From the NCBI RefSeq assembly GCF_000013745.1, contig NC_007925.1, positions 4,650,001-4,714,000 of the forward strand: a DNA stretch of 64,000 nt, in the 5' to 3' direction. The notes below the pieces were generated by a model, which saw only the letters and a program-made list of their open reading frames with translations, searched no databases and was not told where the DNA came from. Below, piece by piece: positions 55,661 through 62,691 of this stretch (positions are counted from its first letter, which is position 1; each line of letters opens with the position of its first letter). The DNA is from Rhodopseudomonas_A palustris_F. GTDB lineage: Bacteria; Pseudomonadota; Alphaproteobacteria; Rhizobiales; Xanthobacteraceae. A program made the translations under genes and the position numbers.

Positions 55661-55779
55661 GTCGTCCCGGCGCAGGCCGGGACCCATAACCCCTGGAGTC
55701 CACGATGAAGCAGAGGACTTACCACACGGCGAAACCGCCGCCTCCGCGGAGTATGGGTCCCTGCGTACGCAGCGACGAC
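55661..55779. repeat. Large palindromic repeat element B
   Basis: GTCGT at 55661-55665 pairs with ACGAC at 55775-55779, GACCCATA (55681-55688) with TATGGGTC (55752-55759), and the internal GTCCCGG/CCGGGAC (55664-55670, 55677-55683) forms a hairpin. It ends 8 nt before the ATPase stop. It looks like a second dispersed family and may act as 3' end of that gene. Confidence 0.75.
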
Positions 55780-55786
55780 GCCTTGC

Positions 55787-58105
55787 CTACCCACCTTTGC
55801 CGGGTCGGCACAGGCGACGCAACGCGGCCAGGTGATTCGGATCCACAATTTCCATCAAGCCGACCAGCGCCGCAGCCGCGGACTTACTTTCCTCGAGCGT
55901 CATCGACGAAAATCCAATGAGATCGTCAACGCTATCCGAATGGGATTCTAGCTGAACAAGTCGCTGTAACGCTGCCACCCGCTCGCCGTCGAGCGCTTCG
56001 TAGTCCTTCCCAAGCTGTTCCATCTTGCCCGCGAAGCCAGCGCTGCCCGGGCAGCGGAACGCGAGGAATACGTCGAGCACCCTCCGAAGGACGTTCGGAA
56101 TCATATAGGCGTACTCATACTCCGAGTCGTTACTCGCATGGAACTTGAGAACGTGGTCGACGAGATAGTGATATTCGGAGTCGTACTCACGAAGCAATCG
56201 CGACATTTCCACGATCGTGGTAGTGCGCGTCTCTCCTCCGTGGGGAATTTTGACGTCCAGGAAAAGAAGACTGGCGGTCGGCGTGGCATTTTCTTTGCGC
56301 GGTCGATGGAAGCGGCTCCATGCCTTCTTAAACTCGTTCATACAGTTCTGATTGTGGGTCAGCACGAAAACCTGGGATGCATCCGCAAGCCGACTTAAGA
56401 GCAAGGAGCAGGCGTAGTTGAGAGCCTTGCTGTCGAGACTCGATATTGGATCATCCACCACGACGATGCTGTCCTTTATAGATTTCCCGTCAGCTTCCAG
56501 CGTCGACAGGAAGTAACATATGGCTATCGCTGTTTTTTCCCCCTCGCTGGGGCTACCCTCGATGGGTCGACCACGCCGGTGGATTTCGTAGCCCTTATCA
56601 ACGCTGACAATCGAGAGTTCCTTGTGGCCGAGATACGCTTCGATCAGCCGGTTGATTTTCGCGGCGGCTTGCCCGTGTTCCTTCACACGCACACTCAGAT
56701 CGCGCGCTTCGGCCTGAAGCGCCTGGAGTTCGCTAGTCGCGGCCTTGAGTTCATTCTCCGCACTGGCCACCGCCTCGCCAACGCTCGCATACTCCTGGTG
56801 ATTCTCGGCCAAATGGTGCCTACGCAGGGCAAGGCGCGCGTCCTCCTGACGTTGAGAAAAGCTGGCGCACGCCTCGTTGTGTCTTGCGATATTAAGATTC
56901 AATACCCCTCCCCAGGATTCGATCCGCGCAAAGGCTTCGTCGGTCAGCCGCGAATCACCCCACGTCATCGCCTTAGCGTCAGGCTTGAGAGTCGGCCTCG
57001 CCAACTTCGCGTCGATCGCCGCAATCGCCGGTTCAAGTACCTTCGCAATGGAATCGGCGAGCTCCTCCTTCACCCGACCGGCGGCTTGGTCGTATTCTTC
57101 GCGCCGATCGGCCACGACGTCCCTGGATGATGAAATCGACAACGCTATTTTCTGATAGCGTTCCCGCTCGGCCTCTAGTTTCTCCTTTGCGAGGTCGAGC
57201 GCCTCTTGAAATTTCTCAAAACCCTCGTCTAACGCGCTCGCCAACAGATCTTTGCGCTCGGACGATAGAATACCGCCGCACAATAGACACTCATTGAGTC
57301 CGTGGTTTTCGTGATAGTCTACCCCCTCTTGAACCCACCGCAACATTTCCGAGTGCGTCTCCAGTTCAGGAATTATTGTGAGGCTCGGAGTCTCCTGCAG
57401 CAGGCGGATCGCCGTTTGCAATGCGACGTTTGCCGGTGCGGTATCGAAGTCTACATTCGCGAGTTCCGGCATTGCCTCATCTCGCCGACACAACTCCCGC
57501 TGCGCCGCCAGTTGTGTATCGTTGAGTGTTGCTCCCGCATCCAAATCAAGTGCAGCATAATCGGAGGTGAGCTGGGGCGCCTCATATTTTCGATTTGCCG
57601 GTCTGATTTCCTGAGAGATCTTCCGAGCCACTTCACGCTTGAATGTAGCAACTTGCTGTTCCCCGGCCCTGACAAGCTTCTCGGCACCTGCCTTTCGCTC
57701 AGTCGCCGCCGGTATAGCTGCTTCAGTCCTTTTCAGATTCGCAGCTGCTTCGGCTTGTTCTTTGCCGATATAGAACACAGGGCGCGCCTTGCCGGCCGAC
57801 CACTGCAGGTTTAGATCAATGAAGTCCTCATTGAAAACCGCCAGACGGCTATTCAAAGCGTTTAGAGTGCCGGCTCGCACCGTCTCGCCGCTGTCTGTAG
57901 TGAACTCGAACTCGCACGCTGCAGGCAAGTATCCGGTATTGGGATCCGGTTGCATCGCCGCAAAACACCTCGACAGAGTACTCTTGCCTGAACCGTTAAA
58001 TCCGTAGATCAGATTGAATCGCCTAAACCCTAAGCTTGGCGTTTTTGGAGTGCGATCAGCTAAAATTCCGGCATTCCGTAGCTTACAAATGTTCTGAATG
58101 AGCAT
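55787..58105 (-). CDS. AAA_13 ATPase with zinc hook, RloC-like
   Basis: 772 aa. Walker A YGFNGSGKST (Lys41), ABC-type signature GSPSEGEKT (518-526) and Walker B IVVVDDPISSLDS (547-559) bracket a long coiled coil whose tip holds CLLC (Cys273, Cys276), a zinc hook as in Rad50 and RloC. The C-terminal region has LLREYDSEYHYL (637-648), resembling the nuclease-side motif of RloC/PrrC anticodon nucleases. GC content and codon use are lower than in the flagellar neighbours, and palindromic repeats lie on both sides, suggesting transfer. Likely an antiphage or stress-activated tRNA nuclease; this is unproven. Confidence 0.82.
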   Translation of the reverse strand: MLIQNICKLRNAGILADRTPKTPSLGFRRFNLIYGFNGSGKSTLSRCFAAMQPDPNTGYLPAACEFEFTTDSGETVRAGTLNALNSRLAVFNEDFIDLNLQWSAGKARPVFYIGKEQAEAAANLKRTEAAIPAATERKAGAEKLVRAGEQQVATFKREVARKISQEIRPANRKYEAPQLTSDYAALDLDAGATLNDTQLAAQRELCRRDEAMPELANVDFDTAPANVALQTAIRLLQETPSLTIIPELETHSEMLRWVQEGVDYHENHGLNECLLCGGILSSERKDLLASALDEGFEKFQEALDLAKEKLEAERERYQKIALSISSSRDVVADRREEYDQAAGRVKEELADSIAKVLEPAIAAIDAKLARPTLKPDAKAMTWGDSRLTDEAFARIESWGGVLNLNIARHNEACASFSQRQEDARLALRRHHLAENHQEYASVGEAVASAENELKAATSELQALQAEARDLSVRVKEHGQAAAKINRLIEAYLGHKELSIVSVDKGYEIHRRGRPIEGSPSEGEKTAIAICYFLSTLEADGKSIKDSIVVVDDPISSLDSKALNYACSLLLSRLADASQVFVLTHNQNCMNEFKKAWSRFHRPRKENATPTASLLFLDVKIPHGGETRTTTIVEMSRLLREYDSEYHYLVDHVLKFHASNDSEYEYAYMIPNVLRRVLDVFLAFRCPGSAGFAGKMEQLGKDYEALDGERVAALQRLVQLESHSDSVDDLIGFSSMTLEESKSAAAALVGLMEIVDPNHLAALRRLCRPGKGG

Positions 58106-58243
58106 GACGAATCCAATCTTGATGGTCAGAAACTAACACCAGATTGGGTTGAATCACAAACCGCGTCATAACCTGAGAGTAGTAACGCGCACTGGGCGCT
58201 GTGCTCACCTCCTCTCGATCCCAACGCCACTTCACGCCCTCAT

Positions 58244-58296
58244 GGTGGGCACGCTTTCGCCGTCGCTCTGCGAGCGACGGCGAAAGCGTGCCCACC
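58244..58296. repeat. Perfect 25-bp hairpin repeat (element C, copy 1)
   Basis: Left arm 58244-58268 (begins GGTGGGCACGC) and right arm 58272-58296 (ends GTGCCCACC) are exact complements around a 3-nt loop TGC. Followed by CTACG. A near-copy lies on the other side of the deaminase gene. It could serve as terminator for the deaminase transcript. Confidence 0.9.
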
Positions 58297-58304
58297 CTAC
58301 GCTG

Positions 58305-59336
58305 CTACGACGTTGACGCGACGGCATGCCGCGCAAGGTAGTCATCCAACTGCCTGAGCAGGATTTCGCGCTCCTCCGTGGTCACGAAGGCCGCCTCCAG
58401 CCCGTTGCGGACGAGGCGGACGATCTCCTCCCGCGACAGGTCGAGAGCCTCGCGGCAGGCCAAGAGGTTCTCGGTCACGTAGCCGCCGAAGTAAGGCGGG
58501 TCGTCGGTGTTGACGGTGACGTGCAGGCCCTGCGCCATCATGGTCTTCAGCGGATGCCGCGCCATCTCCGTCACCCCCTTCAGCCGCAGATTGGAGAGCG
58601 GACAGACGGTCAGCGGGATGCGTCGCATGGCCAGTTCTCGTACCAGATCGGGATCGGCGAGGCAGGCGTTGCCGTGGTCGATGCGGTCGACCTGCAGCAA
58701 TTCCAGAGCCTCACGCACGTAGGCGGCGGGCCCTTCCTCCCCGGCATGGACGGTGGTGCGAAAGCCGCGGTCGCGGGCCGCTTTGAAGAAGCGGGCGAAC
58801 TTGGCGGGCGGGTTGCCGAGCTCGGCGCCGCCCATGCCGATGGCGATGATCTGGTCTTTCCAGGGCATGATCTGATCCAGCATGACCATCGCGTCCGCCT
58901 CGGTGCGGTGGCGGTGGACGCTGATCATCAGGCCGACGCTTAGTCCGTGCTCGCGGCGCGCCTCCTGCATCGCGCCGAGCACGCCGGACATCAGCGCCTC
59001 GAGTGGAGTGCCACGTTCAGTGAAGCTCTGCGGGCCGATGAAGAGTTCGGCGCGGACCACGCCGTCTTCATGGGCCCGGCGCAGGTAGGCGCGGGTCACG
59101 TCGCGAAAGTCGCCCTCGGCGACCAGCACCTTACAACCCTCGAAGTAGAGATCGAGGAACGACTGCAGGTTATCGAACTGGTAGGCCCCACGTAGCGCCT
59201 CGGCCGTGTCCCAGCGGAGCTTCATGCCATTGCGGGCGGCGAGGTCCAGCATCAGCTGGGGTTCGATGCTGCCCTCGATGTGCATGTGGAGATCGGTTTT
59301 GGGCAGGCCGCGGATGAAGGATTCGAGGTCAGTCAT
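58305..59336 (-). CDS. add: Adenosine/adenine deaminase
   Basis: 343 aa. Metal-site blocks: KTDLHMHIEGS (His pair), TVHAGEEGP (His, Glu), DRIDHGN (His) and VNTDDPPYFGG (Asp pair). AYQFDNLQSFLDLYFEGCKVL and PQSFTERGTP are more typical of adenine deaminases (EC 3.5.4.2) than of adenosine deaminase. Substrate is thus probably adenine, but the family name is often adenosine deaminase. A soluble purine-salvage enzyme, flanked by element C hairpins and likely monocistronic. Confidence 0.9.
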   Translation of the reverse strand: MTDLESFIRGLPKTDLHMHIEGSIEPQLMLDLAARNGMKLRWDTAEALRGAYQFDNLQSFLDLYFEGCKVLVAEGDFRDVTRAYLRRAHEDGVVRAELFIGPQSFTERGTPLEALMSGVLGAMQEARREHGLSVGLMISVHRHRTEADAMVMLDQIMPWKDQIIAIGMGGAELGNPPAKFARFFKAARDRGFRTTVHAGEEGPAAYVREALELLQVDRIDHGNACLADPDLVRELAMRRIPLTVCPLSNLRLKGVTEMARHPLKTMMAQGLHVTVNTDDPPYFGGYVTENLLACREALDLSREEIVRLVRNGLEAAFVTTEEREILLRQLDDYLARHAVASTS

Positions 59337-59376
59337 GTGGTGTCCTTAAGAACGGTCGAGGGCGCGGCACGCGTAG

Positions 59377-59410
59377 GGTGGGCAAAGGCGCTCGTGGCGC
59401 CGTGCCCACC
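59377..59410. repeat. Imperfect hairpin related to element C
   Basis: GGTGGGCAAAGGCGC (59377-59391) and GGCGCCGTGCCCACC (59396-59410) pair imperfectly. Shares the GGTGGGC/GCCCACC ends and a leading CGTAG with the other two copies. Confidence 0.6.
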
Positions 59411-59439
59411 ATCTCGGTCGCGACGCCACTTCCAGCCGC

Positions 59440-59490
59440 GGTGGGCACGCTTCGCCGTCGCTCGATGGGCGACGGCGAAGCGTGCCCACC
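59440..59490. repeat. Hairpin repeat (element C, copy 2)
   Basis: Arms 59440-59461 and 59469-59490 are exact 22-nt complements with a 7-nt loop, and the sequence is nearly that of copy 1 at 58244-58296. It ends CCCACCCTACG, as does copy 1. With copy 1 it brackets the deaminase gene. Confidence 0.88.
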
Positions 59491-59577
59491 CTACGCTACT
59501 CCGCTACGCTACTCCGCCCGACTCAAATCAGCCTGATTACGCTCGGCGAGGCGAGTCATCTCGCATCCCCCAGACGC

Positions 59578-59607
59578 AAACACCCGGGCCTTGCGACCCG
59601 GGTGTTT
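59578..59607. terminator. Bidirectional terminator hairpin
   Basis: AAACACCCGGG (59578-59588), loop of 8 nt, CCCGGGTGTTT (59597-59607), then TGTTTGC. A perfect 11-bp stem. It follows the fliI-fliJ operon (minus strand), whose U-run is short, and has a better T-tract on the plus strand. Confidence 0.82.
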
Positions 59608-59655
59608 TGTTTGCGGTCTGCGATCAACCGGCGACGCAGCGCCGGCGAAGCCCGT

Positions 59656-60075
59656 TCAGGCGACCACGCCGATCCGGGCGCGCATCAGGCCGATGCTATC
59701 GAGGTCGGCCTGTTCGCGCGCACTTTCTTCGGCGCGTTCGCGGGCCTGGTCGCGCTCGTCCAACAATTCGACCTTCTTCAACTCGTCGAAGGCTTCGTTG
59801 AGCTGGCTGCGGGCGTCCTCGAGCTGGATGCGCAGTTCGTCGGCCGAGCGGGTCAGGTTCTCGCGGCGCTGGATCGCGGCCTTGGCGTAGGTCGGATAGG
59901 CGAAATGCGTCGGATCGTTGATCCCGGCGCGCTCCTGTTCGGATTGGATCTCGCGTTCGAGATCGACCGACATGCGCTGGAAGTCGGCGATCATGCCTTC
60001 GATCTGCGCGACCCTTCGGCGCTTTTCGTCGACCTGAAACTTCTTCAGGCGGATCAGGGTTTCGCGTGACTTCAT
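59656..60075 (-). CDS. fliJ: Flagellar export chaperone FliJ
   Basis: 139 aa from the ATG at 60075 (MKSRETLIRLKKFQVDEKRR), GGGAG upstream; an earlier ATG at 60102 is less FliJ-like. Almost entirely a coiled coil, with DEKRRRVAQIEGMIADF and ELRIQLEDARSQLNEAFDELKK, as in FliJ, which links the FliI ATPase ring to FlhA. It lies 109 nt after fliI and is probably co-transcribed. Confidence 0.88.
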   Translation of the reverse strand: MKSRETLIRLKKFQVDEKRRRVAQIEGMIADFQRMSVDLEREIQSEQERAGINDPTHFAYPTYAKAAIQRRENLTRSADELRIQLEDARSQLNEAFDELKKVELLDERDQARERAEESAREQADLDSIGLMRARIGVVA

Positions 60076-60184
60076 CGACTTAATACTCCCCAGAAGTCCC
60101 AAGCTGACGCGGGACGAGCCGGCATTCCCGAATCGGGCCTCACCGGCAACGCAAGTGCTTCTTCCGCATGATGGCGTGACAAAG

Positions 60185-61510
60185 TTAGCGTTCCGTTTCT
60201 AAATTACTGACGATTTGCTCCAATTGTGCGTATCCTGCCTGCAGCGCGGTGGCCTCTTCCTTGCCCTGGCGCAAAAAGTCTTCCAGCGGCTGGTGCAGCC
60301 TGATCGCCTCGTCGACCTCGGGGCTGGAGCCGGCGCGGTAGGCGCCGAGCCGGATCAACTCTTCCATGTCGGCATAGGTGCCCATGATCTGCCGCGCCCT
60401 GCGGATGATCGGCAGATAGGCCGGGTCGGCGGATTTCGGCATGGTGCGCGACACCGATTTCAGGATGTTGATCGCCGGATAACGGCCGCGCTCGGCGATC
60501 GCCCGCTCCATCACGATGTGGCCGTCGAGAATGCCGCGCACCGCGTCGGCCACCGGCTCGTTATGATCGTCGCCGTCGACCAGCACGGTGAAGATCCCGG
60601 TGATGGTGCCCTCGTTCAATCCCGGGCCGGCGCGCTCCAGCAGCTTCGGCAGTTCGGTGAACACGGTCGGCGTATAGCCTTTCGCGGTCGGCGGCTCGCC
60701 GGCCGAGAGCCCGATTTCGCGCTGCGCCATCGCAAAGCGCGTCACCGAATCCATCAGGCACAGCACGTCCTTGCCGTCGTCGCGGAAATATTCCGAAATC
60801 GCCAGCGTGAGGTAAGCCGCCTGGCGCCGCATCAGCGCCGGCTCGTCGGAGGTCGCCACCACCACCACCGAGCGCGCCATGCCCTCGTCGCCGAGATCGT
60901 CCTGCAAAAATTCCTGCACCTCGCGGCCGCGCTCGCCGACCAGGCCGATCACCGAGACGTCGGCGTCGACGTTGCGCGCCAGCATCGACAGCAGCACCGA
61001 TTTGCCGACGCCGGAGCCGGCGAAAATGCCGAGCCTTTGACCGCGGCAGCAGGTCAAAAAGGTATTCAGCGCCCGCACGCCGAGATCGAGCGGCGCGCCG
61101 ACCCGCTTCCTGGAATGCGCCGGCGGCGGCGCATTCCGGAACGTCATCGGCGAGGTGCCCTGGGTCAGCGGCCCCTTGCCGTCGATCGGCTCGCCCATCG
61201 CGTTGAGCACCCGGCCAAGCCAGGACGGCGACGGCCGCACCTGCGCGGCGGCGTTGGCGATCACCGCGCGGCAGCCGCGCCGCACCCCTTCGAGCCCGGC
61301 GAACGGCATCACCACGGCGTTGTTGCCGTTGAAGCCGATCACCTCGCAAGGAATGAACCGGCTACCACCAGTTTCCACCACGATCCGCGCGCCGACCGAC
61401 ATGGCGTGGATCGGACCGGCGATTTCGACCATCAGTCCGCGGACGCCGACCACCCGGCCGTACATCATGACGCCGTCGATATCGCCGATCTGCTCCGCCA
61501 GTGCCTTCAT
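60185..61510 (-). CDS. fliI: Flagellum-specific ATP synthase FliI
   Basis: 441 aa. Walker A GIFAGSGVGKS (Lys170), Walker B region VLCLMDSVTRFAMAQREIGL, then GEPPTAKGYTPTVFTELPKLLERAG and SRTMPKSADPAY, all FliI signatures. The ring-forming type III export ATPase that unfolds flagellar substrates and feeds FlhA. AAGG precedes the ATG. Divergent from ctrA across 370 nt; a CtrA-type box lies in that gap. Confidence 0.96.
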   Translation of the reverse strand: MKALAEQIGDIDGVMMYGRVVGVRGLMVEIAGPIHAMSVGARIVVETGGSRFIPCEVIGFNGNNAVVMPFAGLEGVRRGCRAVIANAAAQVRPSPSWLGRVLNAMGEPIDGKGPLTQGTSPMTFRNAPPPAHSRKRVGAPLDLGVRALNTFLTCCRGQRLGIFAGSGVGKSVLLSMLARNVDADVSVIGLVGERGREVQEFLQDDLGDEGMARSVVVVATSDEPALMRRQAAYLTLAISEYFRDDGKDVLCLMDSVTRFAMAQREIGLSAGEPPTAKGYTPTVFTELPKLLERAGPGLNEGTITGIFTVLVDGDDHNEPVADAVRGILDGHIVMERAIAERGRYPAINILKSVSRTMPKSADPAYLPIIRRARQIMGTYADMEELIRLGAYRAGSSPEVDEAIRLHQPLEDFLRQGKEEATALQAGYAQLEQIVSNLETER

Positions 61511-61549
61511 TGCGAAAGCCTTAAACTTCCTCGCCGTGTGGGCGGATCC

Positions 61550-61564
61550 TTAACCTGCTGTTTA
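61550..61564 (-). promoter_or_regulatory. CtrA-type box upstream of fliI
   Basis: TTAA (61550-61553), seven bases, TTTA (61561-61564): one mismatch from TTAA-N7-TTAA. It lies 40 nt upstream of the fliI ATG, consistent with CtrA control of fliIJ known in Caulobacter. Another TTAA lies at 61573-61576. Confidence 0.45.
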
Positions 61565-61775
61565 CCCGCATCGTTAATCATTAGCACACTGTCTTTGGCT
61601 GGCTGAAGGCGGTCGCTCCTAGAGAACGAAGGGCGAATCGCGAGAGTCGGTTGAACCCGATTCTTAATGTGGAACTTGAACTGGTACGGATGCAAAAAAC
61701 TTCTTGTACGCAACATCTTATGGCGATTCGATAAAAATTGCACGGTTAGAGCTTGCGGACACGAATCAGGTTTTG

Positions 61776-61783
61776 TTAACCAT
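61776..61783 (+). promoter_or_regulatory. TTAACCAT half-site upstream of ctrA
   Basis: GTTAACCAT at 61775-61783, 98 nt before the ctrA ATG, agrees with the CtrA half-site TTAACCAT. The partner half at the standard spacing is absent, so autoregulation is only suggested. Confidence 0.4.
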
Positions 61784-61880
61784 ATGACGTCAGGATCCGA
61801 ATCAGTTGTTCAAAGGCGTTTCCAGTGCCGCAGGTAGTGCGGACGCCTGACGCCCGGAGCGGCGCTTAAAGGGGACTGGC

Positions 61881-62582
61881 ATGCGCGTATTGCTGATTGA
61901 AGACGACAGCGCCACCGCGCAGTCGATCGAACTGATGCTCAAATCCGAGAGCTTCAACGTCTATACAACCGATCTCGGGGAAGAGGGCGTCGATCTCGGC
62001 AAACTGTACGATTACGACATCATCCTGCTTGATCTGAACCTGCCGGACATGTCCGGATACGACGTTCTCAAGCAGCTGCGCGTGTCGAAGATTAAGACTC
62101 CGATCCTCATTCTTTCCGGCCTCGCCGGCATCGAGGACAAGGTCAAGGGTCTCGGCGTCGGCGCCGACGATTACATGACCAAGCCGTTCCACAAGGACGA
62201 ACTGGTCGCCCGCATCCATGCCATCGTCCGCCGTTCCAAGGGCCACGCCCAATCGGTGATCCAGACCGGCGACCTCGTCGTCAATCTCGACACCAAGACC
62301 GTCGAAGTCGGCGGCCAGCGGGTGCATCTGACCGGCAAGGAATATCAGATGCTGGAGCTGCTCAGCTTGCGCAAGGGCACCACGCTGACCAAGGAAATGT
62401 TCCTCAACCATCTCTATGGCGGCATGGATGAACCCGAGCTGAAGATCATCGACGTCTTCATCTGCAAGCTGCGCAAGAAGCTCGCCAACGCCTCCGATGG
62501 CCGCAACTTCATCGAAACCGTATGGGGCCGCGGCTATGTGCTGCGCGAGCCGCACGAAGAAGAAGCCCGCATCCCGGCCTGA
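61881..62582 (+). CDS. ctrA: Cell-cycle response regulator CtrA
   Basis: 233 aa OmpR-family regulator. Receiver: MRVLLIEDDSATAQSIELML, phospho-acceptor Asp51 in LLDLNLPDMSGYDVL, Thr/Ser and Lys101 in DDYMTKPF. Winged helix: TGDLVVNLDTKTVEVGGQRVHLTGKEYQMLELL and DEPELKIIDVFICKLRKKL, near identical to other CtrA proteins. Master regulator of cell cycle and flagella in alphaproteobacteria. ATG at 61881 follows AGGGGAC. Its own terminator follows. Confidence 0.97.
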   Translation: MRVLLIEDDSATAQSIELMLKSESFNVYTTDLGEEGVDLGKLYDYDIILLDLNLPDMSGYDVLKQLRVSKIKTPILILSGLAGIEDKVKGLGVGADDYMTKPFHKDELVARIHAIVRRSKGHAQSVIQTGDLVVNLDTKTVEVGGQRVHLTGKEYQMLELLSLRKGTTLTKEMFLNHLYGGMDEPELKIIDVFICKLRKKLANASDGRNFIETVWGRGYVLREPHEEEARIPA

Positions 62583-62639
62583 GCCGCCTTCAGCGGCGCG
62601 ATTTCAAGGAGAGCCTGACCAGCTCTCGCCTCCCGACTG

Positions 62640-62666
62640 AACCCCGCCGCAAATGGCGGGGTTTTT
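62640..62666 (+). terminator. Rho-independent terminator of ctrA
   Basis: AACCCCGCC (62640-62648), a 6-nt loop, GGCGGGGTT (62655-62663), then TTTG. A 9-bp perfect stem with a T-run, 58 nt after the ctrA stop. Confidence 0.9.
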
Positions 62667-62691
62667 GTTATGAGCCACACAAGGACGCATC

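Larger units (their letters stand above)
55211..55786. other. 576-bp intergenic region made largely of palindromic repeats
   Basis: No gene is supported. Several frames of 70-170 codons cross it on both strands, but they are explained by the repeat palindromes (55453-55560 and 55661-55779). The first 50 nt are the leader of the ECF sigma gene. Confidence 0.75.
59337..59655. other. 319-bp gap with hairpin repeats and a terminator
   Basis: No gene. It contains an imperfect hairpin of element C type (59377-59410), a near-perfect copy (59440-59490), a short direct repeat CTACGCTACTCCG (about 59491-59516) and a strong bidirectional hairpin (59578-59607) before fliJ. Confidence 0.8.
61511..61880. 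promoter_or_regulatory. fliI-ctrA divergent control region with GANTC cluster
   Basis: No gene. Six GANTC sites (61635, 61644, 61659, 61725, 61763, 61799; first bases) fall within 169 nt, about nine times the random rate. GANTC is the CcrM methylation site, and in Caulobacter the ctrA P1 promoter is controlled by methylation state. AT-rich stretches 61650-61740 probably hold the ctrA promoters. AGGGGAC lies just before the ctrA ATG. Confidence 0.75.

Noticed and set aside
55320..55703. Several 80-170-codon frames in the sigma-ATPase gap
   Set aside because: They are produced by the palindromic repeat elements; the same kind of frame appears on both strands.
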